The notes under the pieces are model-generated. The model was not told the origin of the DNA, ran no database searches, and saw nothing but the letters and a program-made list of their open reading frames with translations. From Uloborus plumipes (taxonomy: Eukaryota > Arthropoda > Arachnida > Araneae > Uloboridae): a stretch of 64,000 nucleotides of DNA. The DNA lies in the NCBI GenBank assembly GCA_038373865.1, contig JAXGGA010002377.1:60075-124074 (forward strand), read 5' to 3'. Below are positions 49,965 to 60,680 of the stretch, one piece after another (within the stretch, counting starts at the first letter, position 1; each line of letters opens with the position of its first letter). Both the position numbers and the translations under genes were made by a program.

Positions 49965-51529
49965 CACTAGGTGGCCAAAAGTATCCGGACACTTTCAAAA
50001 ATTCACATTTTTACATATAGCTCGAGAAATAAGTGATCAATTGCTCTTTAACTTTAGTCATACAAAATATAGGCTTCACCGAACATTTCCAAGTTGAAAT
50101 TAAATTACCCTTGCATTTGGGGGGTGGCAAGAAGGGGGTTGAAAGAAAAACCGCTTTTTGACCATAACTCTTCGAAAATAGCTCGGAATAAGCTATCAAT
50201 TTCAGTAATTAATTAGCATACTATGTATAATTACTGTACAAATTTTTATGAACGTACCACTCTTACTTCTGAAGATATGAAACAGTTTTGAAAAAACGGC
50301 AATTTTATTTGAAGGGTTTTTGCTCATAACACGCAGAGTTTTTGATCAAACCTTATCACAACTTCAGGAAAGATGACAAAATACAAGAGAAAGAACATAC
50401 TAAAACGGTAAATAAAAATATTGAAAATTCGATGAGATATGAACGTTAAAAGGAAATAATTTTTCACGGCGCATGCGCGAACGACAGAAATTTATAACTA
50501 CAAAAATATTGTAGCCTGATTTATACTGCATCTTATAAAAAAAGTTCCAGTTGAATATTATGAAAAATGAAAAAGATATCAGCGATCTAGTGAGCTGTAT
50601 TTCATTCATTTGCAGGCAAAACATAAATCGCAAGGGGTTGTCCACAAATAGTGTGGTGACAATCGATCATTTTTTTTTTCAATGTTAAATTGTATACAGT
50701 TTGAAAATTTATATTCGGCATTGTAGTCACTTTTCGTTTATTCGGCCAAAAAGACCTTATACGTAGGTGGCCAAAAGTATCCGGACACCCTCTGAAACGT
50801 TGGTTTTGAACGACGACGCAATAACCTTCAATTTAAAAATAGCTCTTTGTGGACAGACCCACACTATTTAGATATTGTAGGCGAATGAATGAAATACAGC
50901 TCACTAGATCGCTGATATCTTTTTCATTTTTCATGATATTCAACTGGAACTTTTTTTATAAGATGCAGTATAAATCAGGCTACAATATTTTTGTAGTTAT
51001 AAATTTCTGTCGTTCGCGCATGCGCCGTGAAAAATTATTTCCTTTTAACGTTCATATCTCATCGAATTTTTAATATTTTTATTTACCGTTTTAGTATGTT
51101 CTTTCTCTTGTATTTTGTCATCTTTCCTGAAGTTGTGATAAGGTTTGATCAAAAACTCTGCGTGTTATGAGCAAAAACCCTTCAAATAAAATTGCCGTTT
51201 TTTCAAAACTGTTTCATATCTTCAGAAGTAAGAGTGGTACGTTCATAAAAATTTGTACAGTAATTATACATAGTATGCTAATTAATTACTGAAATTGATA
51301 GCTTATTCCGAGCTATTTTCGAAGAGTTATGGTCAAAAAGCGGTTTTTCTTTCAACCCCCTTCTTGTCGTCCCCCAAATGCAAGGGTAATTTAATTTCAA
51401 CTTCGTAATGTTCGGTGAAGCCTATATTTTGTATGACTAAAGTTAAAGAACAATTGATCACTTATTTCTCGAGCTATATGTAAAAATGTGAATTTTTGAA
51501 AGTATCCGGATACTTTTGGCCACCTAGTG
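49965..51529. mobile_element. 1.56-kb Tc1-type palindromic element
   Basis: Ends CACTAGGTGGCCAAAAGTAT and the inverse (ATACTTTTGGCCACCTAGTG) are each flanked by TA. The arms are about 690 and 680 bp and nearly identical inverted copies, so mirrored open frames appear at 50400-50645 (minus) and 50849-51073 (plus). The approximately 195-bp centre is asymmetric and contains a third, internal copy of the terminus. CACTAGGTGGCCAAAAG-type ends with a TA target are typical of Tc1-like elements. No transposase. Confidence 0.9.
50762..50788 (+). repeat. Third internal Tc1-type terminus in palindrome centre
   Basis: CGTAGGTGGCCAAAAGTATC followed by CGGACAC matches the outer ends (49965 and 51529) and is also preceded by TA (50760-50761). 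It lies in the unpaired centre, oriented like a left end, as if part of one parental element is retained. Confidence 0.7.
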
Positions 51530-51659
51530 TATCTCGTTAATGGATACATTTACAAAAAAATATTTCCTGCTAAAACTTTACACACTTTATCAGGTAGGAT
51601 CCGCAAATCCTTTTTTTAGATATGCTTACTTAAAATATAAATAAATGAGGCGTGGCCCC

Positions 51660-51829
51660 AGGGACGTCATTTCAAGTTTTTCCAGTGGGGAGGGGGGGTA
51701 AGCGTGAAAACACAATGCAATTTTATCGGAAAACAGCAAAAATCATGCCCACTTATATGTAAATACATTGATTTCTCAAAGCCAGTTGGGGGCAATTGAC
51801 CCCACCCTGCCCCCCTAAATGACGAGCCT
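51660..51829. repeat. Dispersed repeat, copy 2 (CAGGGACGTCATTT ends)
   Basis: Matches 34004-34160 as described there. This copy also has a right end, AAATGACGAGCCT, inverted to the left CAGGGACGTCATTT, suggesting a small TIR element of about 170 bp. Confidence 0.6.
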
Positions 51830-52283
51830 AGGTGGCCCACTTACCCCTTCCTAGGGGGTAAGTGTGTCCCCTAAGCCATTTTTTAAAGAATAAGATAGTT
51901 AAAAATATTTAAAGTATTTTTTTAGGAAATAATGCTGAACTCGTGTTTATTAATAATGTCCAACAAATTTAAGATGTTTTGCTTTAAAACTTTTGTATAT
52001 GGCTTTAAAAACGAACTGTTCTCTAAACGGGGGCACACTTACCCTAACCAACCCTAATGTTTATTCTTTATCACTAGTTGCCATAAGAGAAGCTTAAGCG
52101 TTGGCTTAGCATAGCCAAGGGTCAGGAATTTTTGAAATCTTACCTGCCAGGATGCTTTTAACCAATCAACAACATGTAGCCCACAAACGATGATTTTTAA
52201 ATAATAAATAAAGTGCTTGCATGGTAAATTGTAAGTAATTATATAGCCTTATAATTCAATTTTTTTAGTACGTACGTATGTAT

Positions 52284-52530
52284 TTCACACATATTCATTA
52301 ATAGAACCTAGATTTTGACGGCCAGAAGAATCTATACAGAGGCCCATACTAAAAAATTATAAAAACAATTTTAAAAAACCGTAAAAAAGTAAAAAATTTA
52401 AATCAAATTTAATAAAAAGAAAATGAAAAACACTTGAAGAAAATGAAAAAAATGTAAATCAATCCTTGAATACTAGTTACAGACTCGAGGAGAAAACTGC
52501 ATGCAGTCCAAAATCAACAGAATAAAAGGA
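52284..52530 (+). repeat. Diverged direct duplication, unit 1
   Basis: Aligns loosely with 52861-53106: CACACATATTCATTAATAGA, CCCATAC, long A-rich middle, then GAGGAGAAAACTGCATGCAG. It lies just right of the pogo-like element. Confidence 0.5.
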
Positions 52531-52860
52531 GGGGCTAGACTAGGAATAGTGTGTAGAAATTAAAGTAATTTTAGGGGGGGTCCCCATGCTAAAATTGGTA
52601 TGGTGTCCACTTAAATTAGTGCTATTAAATACTATTGATAAAATATTTAAATGTAATATTCAATATTTAGGCATCATAGTACCACTAACAACGACTAAAA
52701 GTATGTCCTGTGGTTACTTACATAGTAATGGAGTCAGATCTACTTTAAGTCCACGAAATTGGCAAGAAACTGAAGTGATAAGCCATGTTAGCATCATTTT
52801 TGGTTGCTTATTTACTACGCTATTACTTAAATAAGAATTAGTATAAACACATTTTAATTT

Positions 52861-53106
52861 TCACACATTTATTAAAGACCAGAATTTGATGGCTTGAACA
52901 ATCCAAACTGAATCCCATACCAAAGAATGCACTTAAAAACAGTAAAAAATGCAGTAAAAAAGTTGACGCAAGATAACGTTAAAACGTAAACGAAGAAAAA
53001 GAAAATAAAAACACTCACACGCAGAGGAAAACTTGTAAATCCATCTTTGCCTACTCGTTACAGGTTTGAGGAGAAAACTGCATATAGTACAAAACGAAAA
53101 GGAGAT
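52861..53106 (+). repeat. Diverged direct duplication, unit 2
   Basis: Counterpart of 52284-52530: CACACATTTATTAAAGACCA, CCCATACC, A-rich middle, then GAGGAGAAAACTGCATATAG. Neither unit is coding. Spacing between the units is about 330 bp. Confidence 0.5.
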
Positions 53107-54696
53107 AACTACATTTCTAGCGTTTCAATTTAATAAAAAAACGTTTTCCATTTAAATTCTAGCTACGTTTCATTAAAAACTACGAAAAAGCTCTAGAGAC
53201 ATCGTTTAATTATTTTTAAAGTCAAAATGAAGTTATATATAACAATTCTCTTCAAAAATTATTACATAGTTCTAATAATAGAAAACTGAAATTTAAACTG
53301 TTCTTAATTATGTCTTTAAAAGCATGCATTGAAAAAGCTTCGTCATTGAGAATCTTTGATTAAAAAAAATTAAAAATAAATAAATAAAAATAAATAAATA
53401 AAAATAAAAAATAAAAAAACAAAATGGCAAACACGTACCAAAATATATTCGAAAGTAGGGAAAACTTTCAGTGACTGTGCAATAGGAATCCAGTTTCTTG
53501 TATTTAGTGTTTGTAATGTCAAAGAAGGGCGTTATAAAGGTAAATATGTAGTCAGTGAAACTTCGTTCCATATGTGTCCTATACAATGATAAACCCCTCT
53601 ATAACGATTATATTTTCTGGTCCCATGAGTTTGTGTACAATATGACGCAAATCGCACATTAGTTGAACAATTTTATTTATGGTTCATCTCTGAAGAACGA
53701 AGTTTTTTTTTTTTTTTTCAAAAAAAAAAAACTTTGCTTTTCAATTCCTTCGTAATGCAATTTCAGTTTCAAATAGCGTTCTTAAAAATGATATTCTCTC
53801 AATTTATCTGCACGACATTGATAACAACAGTCAATACAATTAAATGCCCTTGTTATCTTTGCAATGTCGGACCAATAACGCGTTATTTATAATTTACTTG
53901 AAAGAGCATTACAATTGAATAGAAAATACACAGTTAAATATATTTTGCAATCAACACTGTTGGGATTTGAATCAATCCTTTGTTTTTTTTTTACTTTTAA
54001 CAAATTATACAAAATATCTCTACTTTTTCAGATCTTCACTTAGTAATATTTCTATTTTCTGACGGATCATGATAATTTAGTTGAAGATCTTAAAGCAATC
54101 GCGTATTTTTGTAAGGTTTGACTCCCAGTTTTGTAATTTGTTCTTTTTCACTTGCCCTCCTTCTCTATTGTTTCTTGTTATTTTTTTTTTATTTTCTAAC
54201 TGTTCTGTTTTTCATTGAATAACATGATTTATTTTTGGCTAATTTGTTTTAATCGCCATCTCTTAGCAAATCTTCTTTCTTATCTCTATTTTTCAGCAGT
54301 TTGGGTTCTTCCTTTCTAGATTGCTCTTTTTTATATCCCCCCTTTTATTAAAAAATTTGACTATTTATTTATTTTTTACATATTAATTATTATTATTGTT
54401 GTTGTTAGAATATATATATTTTTTAGCTATTATTTTCATTGACTGGCAAAATTTCAGAAAATGTATGATTTTTTAACATTGTTATTGGGATCTTTTCGCC
54501 ATTATTTTATTAATATTTGTAATTCCTTACTTTTTTTTGTTATTGAAAAATTGTTTTCTCTACTTTTTCCGACGCTTTCCTTCATTATGTTTACCTTCTT
54601 TTCCTGCTGTTCATAGTTTTTGCATTTTTATAGTTATGCTTCAGCTTTATCAGCTTAAGCATTTCACCAGTCTTATCATTCAGTCCTAACATTTTA
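53107..54696. other. Non-coding stretch with low-complexity runs
   Basis: An AAATAAATAAAAATAAAT tract lies at about 53368-53421 and a T17-C-A12 hairpin-capable run near 53704. From about 54120 to 54660 the sequence is T-rich. No gene supported. Confidence 0.5.
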
Positions 54697-54891
54697 TCTG
54701 TGTTTGTGGCCAATGGACTCCTCAGCTACTGAACCGATTTTAACCAAATTTTACACGCAGTTTCAGTTTGGTCCAACTTAAATGATAGGATAGTTTTTAT
54801 CTCAATTTAGGACCGCAATATATTTTTATTGCAAATTATATATTTAGCTACCAGCTTTACTGTGTTCTTGGCTAAGCCTTTTTACTAAGCC
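54697..54891 (+). repeat. Truncated extra copy of Helitron 5' region
   Basis: From TGTGTTTGTGGCCAATGG to TGTTCTTGGCTAA, this stretch repeats 55003-55180 of the neighbouring Helitron with few differences. It lacks the TC terminus and ends in a GGCTAAGCCTTTTTACTAAG junction. It is probably a partial second Helitron head or a tandem duplication. Confidence 0.7.
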
Positions 54892-55195
54892 TTTTTTGAC
54901 ACCTCCATGGCTGAGCGACATAAAGCAAACGTTCTGGCAGCTTCTGGAGCGCAGTAAACAAGTAATGATATTTCTTAATCTTAATATATAAAAATTACGT
55001 GTCCCTGTGTTTGTGGCCAATGGACTCCTCAGCTACTGAACCGATTTTAACCAAATTTTGCACGCAGTTTCAGTTTGGTCCAACTTAAATGATAGGATAG
55101 TTTTTATCTCACTTTAGGACCGCGATATATTTTTTATTGCAAATTATCTATTTAGCTACCAGCTTTTCTGTATTCTTGGCTAAAATTCTTTAAAC

Positions 55196-55636
55196 ATACC
55201 CGGAATACCACCACATAATCTGCGGTTAAAAATTGGTTCACACATAGTTCTTCCACGTAATTTAAATCCAACAAGATTATGCAATGGTACGCGTTTAGTT
55301 ATCTAAAAAATCACCGAGAACATTATTTAGGCAATCATTTTGACTGGCAAGTTTAAAGATGAAGTAGTTTTGTATCCACGTATCCCAATGACACCGTCAG
55401 AATCTTCAATACCCTTCAAAAGGCTACAGTTTCCAATTCGCTTAGCTTTCGCCATGTCCATTAATAAGTCCCAAGGACAAACAATGTCAATTTGCGGTTT
55501 AGATTTAGAAAATCCATGTTTTTCCCATGTGCAACTATAGGTCGCTTGCTCCCGTGTGGGAAAACCGTCAAATCTATTTTTGTTTTCAAGAGACAGATTA
55601 ACAAAGAGTATTGTGCACCGATTAGTGTTGAGTTAA
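55196..55636 (+). pseudogene. Helitron Pif1-type helicase C-terminal remnant
   Basis: In one frame the sequence reads IPGIPPHNLRLKIGSHIVL, LNPTRLCNGTRLVI, LTGKFKDEVVLYPRIPMTP, QFPIRLAFAMSINKSQGQT, VACSRVGKPSNLFLF. The L-x-LK-G-x-x-I/VxLLRN-like line, the NGTR block and the FAMxINKSQGQT (helicase motif V-VI region) are characteristic of eukaryotic Helitron helicases. In-frame stops follow LVI, lie in the ENII stretch, and precede VACSR, so it is inactive. The intact family protein exceeds 1000 residues; only about 145 codons of the extreme C-terminus remain. It would unwind DNA during rolling-circle transposition. Confidence 0.85.
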
Positions 55637-55708
55637 ACTGAAATTAAAAATGCTTATAATTCAAAAAATAACAAATAATATTGGTTAATTATCTACCCTA
55701 CCTACACT

Positions 55709-55768
55709 ATTAAAAAATAAAATGTTACATTAAAAAATAAAATGTTACATTAAAAAATAAAATGTTAC
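55709..55768 (+). repeat. Three perfect copies of a 20-bp tandem unit
   Basis: The unit ATTAAAAAATAAAATGTTAC is repeated three times without change inside the Helitron 3' half. Lack of divergence suggests recent expansion. Confidence 0.9.
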
Positions 55769-56003
55769 AATAGCAATTAGCAAATTTTTAATTAACTCGA
55801 TTCTTACAAGCTTGAATATAATATTTCTAAGTACTAAAATACTACATTTTTTGTTGATTTTTTGTTTCTAGCAAACTTAGGAATTTTATGTTCGATTGTT
55901 TTCATATTTTGAACTCAAATTCATATTTATATAAAGTTGATCTCTATAACGGTAATACAGTTTTTCGTTTCTATTGAAACATTATAGTTTAACCCATACC
56001 TCA

Positions 56004-56178
<175 letters not shown>

Positions 56179-56319
56179 CATTCTTCATCAAACTATGTTA
56201 CTCCATCACCAATTCTAACTAGGTTAGTTTGAGGGAAATCCCCCTTTTTTAAGTTCAGGATCTAATTTGAGCTTAAGTTTTCCACGTAGGCACTACTGTT
56301 CAGTTTTTTTTTTTTGAAT

Positions 56320-56715
56320 GGTTTAAAGCTGAACTAAAAAGTGAATGAAGTGTCTTTGCCGGAATCTTTTGAATAAAATAAAGTTTATTTAATTCGGACT
56401 GTTCACTCAAAAGTTATTAGTTCTAGACAGGTTGCTTGAACTGTTCAATGTTGAACGAAAAATTGTTCGAATCGAAAATTTAAATGCGGGAATGAAGTAT
56501 CCTTAATGAGATCTCTCGAACAAAAAAAAGTTTGTTCAAAACGTTTGTTCATTACAAAGTTAGTGGCGCGGGACAGGTTGTTTGCACGGTTTAAAGTTGA
56601 TCAAGAAATGCTTCAATTCAAAAAGTGAAGTATGGGAATTGAGGTATCCTCACCAAGATCTTTCCAACAACAAAAAAAAAAGTTTGTTCAAATTGAGCTT
56701 TTCAGTCAAACATTC
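56320..56715 (+). repeat. Three degenerate tandem copies of a ~125-146-bp unit
   Basis: Copies start near 56320 (GGTTTAAAGCTGAACT), 56442 (TGTTCAATGTTGAAC) and 56588 (GGTTTAAAGTTGATC). Each carries GAAGT(A/G)TC, GATCT(C/T)T(C/T), an A-run followed by AGTTTGTTCAAA (or AAGTTTATTTAA), and the first two end with GACAGGTTG(C/T)TTG. The G-rich run 56718-56736 follows directly. No coding sense. It looks like a minisatellite. Confidence 0.65.
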
Positions 56716-57099
56716 TTGGGGGGGGGGGAGGGGGGGACTGACCGACAGACATTCATAAATTCCACATCTCAAAACACTACTTTCCAATTTTTAATTTTTC
56801 GACATTTAAGTTTTTGCTTCCTCTTTGACTTTTTTATTTGAACTTAGCGATATTTTTAAGATTCATTAAGCCACTTTTAATGCCTTTTTATGGCTTTCTT
56901 TTACTTTTACTGGAAAGTAGGCTAAAAATCATTACCCGAAGATTAACAGCATTTAAAACGTAACGTTAATATTTTAAAATATTTCAATTGGAATAAGATG
57001 ATAGTAAATGTCTCCATAAAATTTCAAATTCAAAAGTGCTTTTATAGATCGCCTGCCTTCTGCAGAAAGGTAATATTAAGTTGCAGAAAAATTAAAATA

Positions 57100-57873
57100 C
57101 AGGTTGGCTATAAATTAACTTGAGGTGTTTGGAGCCCTCTAGCGCGCGAAGTACTGGGCGAAATATTATCAAATTTCATGGGCGCACATATTAGACGATA
57201 GTATTTTGAATTCTAAAATGAAAAAAAAGTTTAAAAATCGGTCCCAGGGGAAAATTTGGTGCTGTAACAGTATTACTCTGAATATCGCGAATTAAATTTG
57301 AAAAAAATGCTGTACAATGTGATTTCGCAGAGAAAAAATTATTGTTATTTGCTAATGAGGTTTAATATGATCGCCGTAGAATTTCCGGTATGGCCTCCAA
57401 GGTCGCCCGATCTCAATCCATGTGTCAAGGATTTTTGGTTATGGGGGCAGCTGAATAGTGTTGTGTATCAAAGACATGTTTCTGATATAGCAAGTCTAAA
57501 AGATATTGTAACCTTAAAAGTCAGAGAAATCAATTCTGATATGTTACGAGCTGCCGTAGAAAATGTTGCGCATCGTATCCAGCTTTTGCAACTTCACAAT
57601 GGTGATCATATTGAACTACATTTGTAATAAAAAAGCCATTTTTGCAAATAAAATTTGTCAGTAGCATTTAATTCTTCGACAATCAGAGTAATATACTTTT
57701 GCAGCACCAAAATTTCCCCTGTACTGGTAGGCATTTGTTAAACTACTTTTTTTTATTCCAGAAATTGAAATCCCATGTTCTAATATGTGTGCGCATGAAA
57801 TTTGGCAATATTTCCCCAGTACTTTACGCGCTAGAGGGTTCCAAACACCTCACGATAATTTATAACCACCCTG
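57100..57873 (+). mobile_element. Internally deleted mariner/Tc1-like element
   Basis: TA flanks both ends. Long terminal inverted repeats of about 185 bp start CAGGTTGGCTATAAATTA at the left and (inverted) CAGGGTGGTTATAAATTA at the right, with blocks GAGGTGTTTGGA, CTCTAGCGCG and ATTTGGTGCTG conserved. Between them lies only the C-terminal part of a transposase. Total 774 bp, so non-autonomous. Confidence 0.88.
57298..57627 (+). pseudogene. Mariner-like transposase C-terminal remnant
   Basis: The open frame of 109 codons contains PVWPPRSPDLNPCVKDFWLW at about residues 31-50, the block that follows the second catalytic Asp in IS630/Tc1/mariner-type DDE/D transposases, then QLNSVVYQRHVSDIASLKD and a helical tail ending in HIELHL. 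The family normally reads NPCDFWLWG; here two residues (VK) are inserted and the first two-thirds of the protein, including the other acidic catalytic residues, is missing. The ATG at 57298 is in deleted-junction sequence and not a true start. Inactive; it would have cut and joined DNA at TA targets. Confidence 0.82.
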
Positions 57874-58924
57874 TATAGTGTGCTGCCAGCAAAGCTTCGG
57901 AATATGTGTTAAATAACAGATATTCGAAATTTCTTTACACACATCTATACAAATTGGCGGAAATAAAATCATTGTTTAGCGGAAATAGTGCTTTTTCAAA
58001 TGTTTTCGAAAAAAAAAGGCAGCTAAAGATCAGGAAGAATTATATTTACGCTACCAAAAATATTCAAAATCGTAACCAGAACCAATTACAACTACAGTTC
58101 TAATTAACTTAAAAACTACAAATAAATCTCATGCAACACAAAAAACTCGCTCCTTTAAATAATATTAAAATATTAAACGCTCGATTATGCTTTTCTTCCT
58201 ATGAAAGAATGTCATCTAATTAAGTATATTTGTTAGCTTAAGTTTAAAAAACACGAGAATGACGAAATGGACTTGTCAAGCCTGCATGCGCTTTACTCGC
58301 AGATGTTAACGCTTAAAATATACTTTTTACTGAACATTTTAAACTCATTCAATAAAATATACTATAAACATTATCTTTTATTTCAAAATGCAATAAAAAG
58401 GAAGTTATTTTTTGCATCTAAACAAAAGCCGGAAAATAAATACCTAAAGCATTGCATTCCTTTCCGTGCTCGACGTAAGAATTCTCATTTTCTTGCACGA
58501 AATAACAAACGCCAATCCAAACAGAAATAGCCCCGAATAGCCAACACAGCAGGTAAACTGATATGAACTTGAAATCGACGAAGCGATTAAAAGGAAGAAA
58601 ATAAACGCAAACGACGAATTTCGAATTTCGGCATCAAGGCGATGACCTATGCAAAAATCGCCCATGGCAAAACACAATCGAAATTGATTCCGGCACGTGT
58701 TGCCATCCAGAGAGACAAATAAAATTACACCTTTCCTAGAAAAATTAATGAGCTCCTTACTCAGCATAACTAATGCCTGTCATATTTTGTATAATTACCT
58801 GAAGGAAATTCATCTAGATTAGAGTTAGTGGACATTCTCTTCGCAGAGTTTCATTTTTTTTTTAACATTTACCTTCTATTGCTATGAAAGCCAACGATCG
58901 TCACATACTGTCATTCATGCGTAT
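57874..58924. other. Non-coding stretch, nothing recognised
   Basis: Overlapping frames at 58267-58530 (plus) and 58444-58767 (minus) have no domain. No element ends are visible. Confidence 0.45.
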
Positions 58925-59170
58925 ATATCGTCGGCACCATGCGAAAATTACGAATGTGAAAATTGGCACACTTCAGGATTGTTAAAACACTGAATATAAT
59001 TTTTTACCACCTGGCGCATTTGGTTATTCTCAACTTTCAAATTTTTATAGATATCTTTAAGTGTAAAACTATCGTCTGAAGGTATCATTTAAATTTTAAT
59101 TATTTGTAAAATTCGAACTTGAAAAACGCGATTTTTCACATTCGTTATTTTAGCATGGTGCCGACGATAT
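58925..59170. mobile_element. MITE with ATATCGTCGGCAC ends, copy B
   Basis: ATATCGTCGGCACCATGCGA at the left is mirrored by TAGCATGGTGCCGACGATAT at the right. Matches copy A (33374-33629) end to end, about 10 bp shorter through small gaps. Confidence 0.88.
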
Positions 59171-60632
59171 ATAGTATGGACGATGTGCATTATTTTTTTA
59201 GCAACTATCGCAGAGTTTAATTCAGAAGAAATCAATAAATGCCAAAAATAATTTTAAGACAATTGAAAGGGTAACATAGCTCGTTGTATGTTTATATTAG
59301 TTACAACATATCAGCTTCAGAGAGACTGTAAGACACCTTGTCCTAGAAAAAACAGTAAGCTATCTTACTGTTACTCTAAAATAAGTATTGCTAAACATAG
59401 TTGACAGCAAATTGTAGAAATGTTTCATGTTTAAATATGGTACAAAAATAAGATAATTCGCTTTTTCTCTCATTTTAACGAAATGGTAATGAAAGGCAAT
59501 ATTGTTTTTTTTTTTTTTTAGTCCTTTTCTCGCAGGCACTATCATTTTACACGTAGCATTTAAAAAGAAAAATAGAGGAAAGAAAAACTGCAAGGAGAAC
59601 TTGAAATCGATTAACGCTCGCTGTCAAGTAACAAGTCAAGGGTGAGTTTACGCATTTCGGTCTCACTTTTCTTGTGGTGCAATAGTAAGTTATTTAAATG
59701 CTGCCAACGACTATTTATTGCAGTTTTTTGACTAGTCTCTGATAGTTGAAGGGCTTGGAGGATGAAGGAACTAAGTTACATTTTGAAAAATGAACACTCT
59801 GTACAATATGGTAAGCCATGGATACAGATAAGTAAATAAAACTTGGTACATCGAAAAGTAGATGTCATTAGACAAATTTCAAACGCACACTAACGACAAA
59901 ACCAGAAAACAAAAAAGCTGCAACAACTGCAACAATAAAACTTTGAACTTTAATTGCTCGCAATTTCTGTTTTGTCTCTTAACCCCTTCATCTCCCAAGC
60001 TCTTCACTTGTGTATCTAAAAGTAAAAAAGCCGCTATTTGTGACAGTTTGTCAGGCACTATAAGTTACTGTACACAGAGAGAAAGCAAGCGTCAAGTGGG
60101 TACATTTCTTATTGAAAAACAGATGCGTGTATAATTATAACAGAATAGTTTTTTACAAGTGCAACCTAAACGTTTCGGAAAAGTATGGTAGACAATATTT
60201 CCCTTATTGTTTGCATCATCCTCTTTCAAATGATGTAAGATTTACTAAAACACAAATCATTAGATGTGTTAAGAAATGAATACAATGGGCACGGGGGGAG
60301 GGTATGGGGGAGTTAAGGGGGTAGTGATAAGATTGTCAGTCAACGTGGCTATATCGCAATATATATTGCTTATAATCCATCATTTGAGATGTTTCATGAA
60401 AAAAAGAGAAAACATGCAACACCCTACAGACTATTTTTCCCCATTTTTATTGAAAGCAATTACATAAATTTGGACAGTATACACAACAGGGGAGTACTAG
60501 AAATATGTTTAAAATTTCGCAAAAGCCACCTCCCCCCCTTAAAGGCCTATATTCTCCAGAATACATTTGTACGTAGTGAAAAGTAGGGGGTAGCATAGGA
60601 ACGACTCTTCATCCTAAAGCTCACACCTCTTG
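59171..60632. other. Non-coding stretch, nothing recognised
   Basis: The frame at 59862-60134 (plus, Lys/Asn/Ser/Cys-rich) has no domain that I know. G-rich patch near 60291-60320. No transposon ends visible. Confidence 0.4.
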
Positions 60633-60680
60633 CATTGAAAAAGAGGCTCCTTGTAGCCTCGAAACACGTGTCTGCGGTAT
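60633..60680 (+). ncRNA. Hammerhead-ribozyme-like relic
   Basis: GAGGCT (60643-60648) pairs with AGCCTC (60655-60660) around a 6-nt loop and is followed at once by GAAA, then the self-complementary CACGTG and TC. This matches the hammerhead order stem II, GAAA, very short stem III, U-C cleavage site, as described for Penelope-like retroelements. After the cleavage point TGC can pair with GCA upstream (60632-60634) as stem I. The conserved CUGAUGA before stem II reads TTGAAAA, so the catalytic core is altered and activity is unlikely. Chance similarity cannot be excluded without covariance scoring. Confidence 0.4.

Larger units (their letters stand above)
49023..52054. mobile_element. Pogo-like element split by a Tc1-type palindrome
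   Basis: TA lies at 49021-49022 and 52055-52056. The ends GGGTTGGTTCGGGTAAGTGG and CACTTACCCTAACCAACCC are inverted. The motif GTAAGTGGG or its inverse recurs inside at about 49035, 49390, 49429, 51837 and 51857. Its own sequence is about 1.47 kb. It carries a degenerate plus-strand coding relic at 49493-49764 with similarity in style to pogo-type transposase C-termini, and a dispersed repeat at 51660-51829. Confidence 0.78.

Noticed and set aside
50400..51073. Two near-identical short proteins on opposite strands
   Set aside because: They are mirror products of the palindromic Tc1-type element's arms, not genes.
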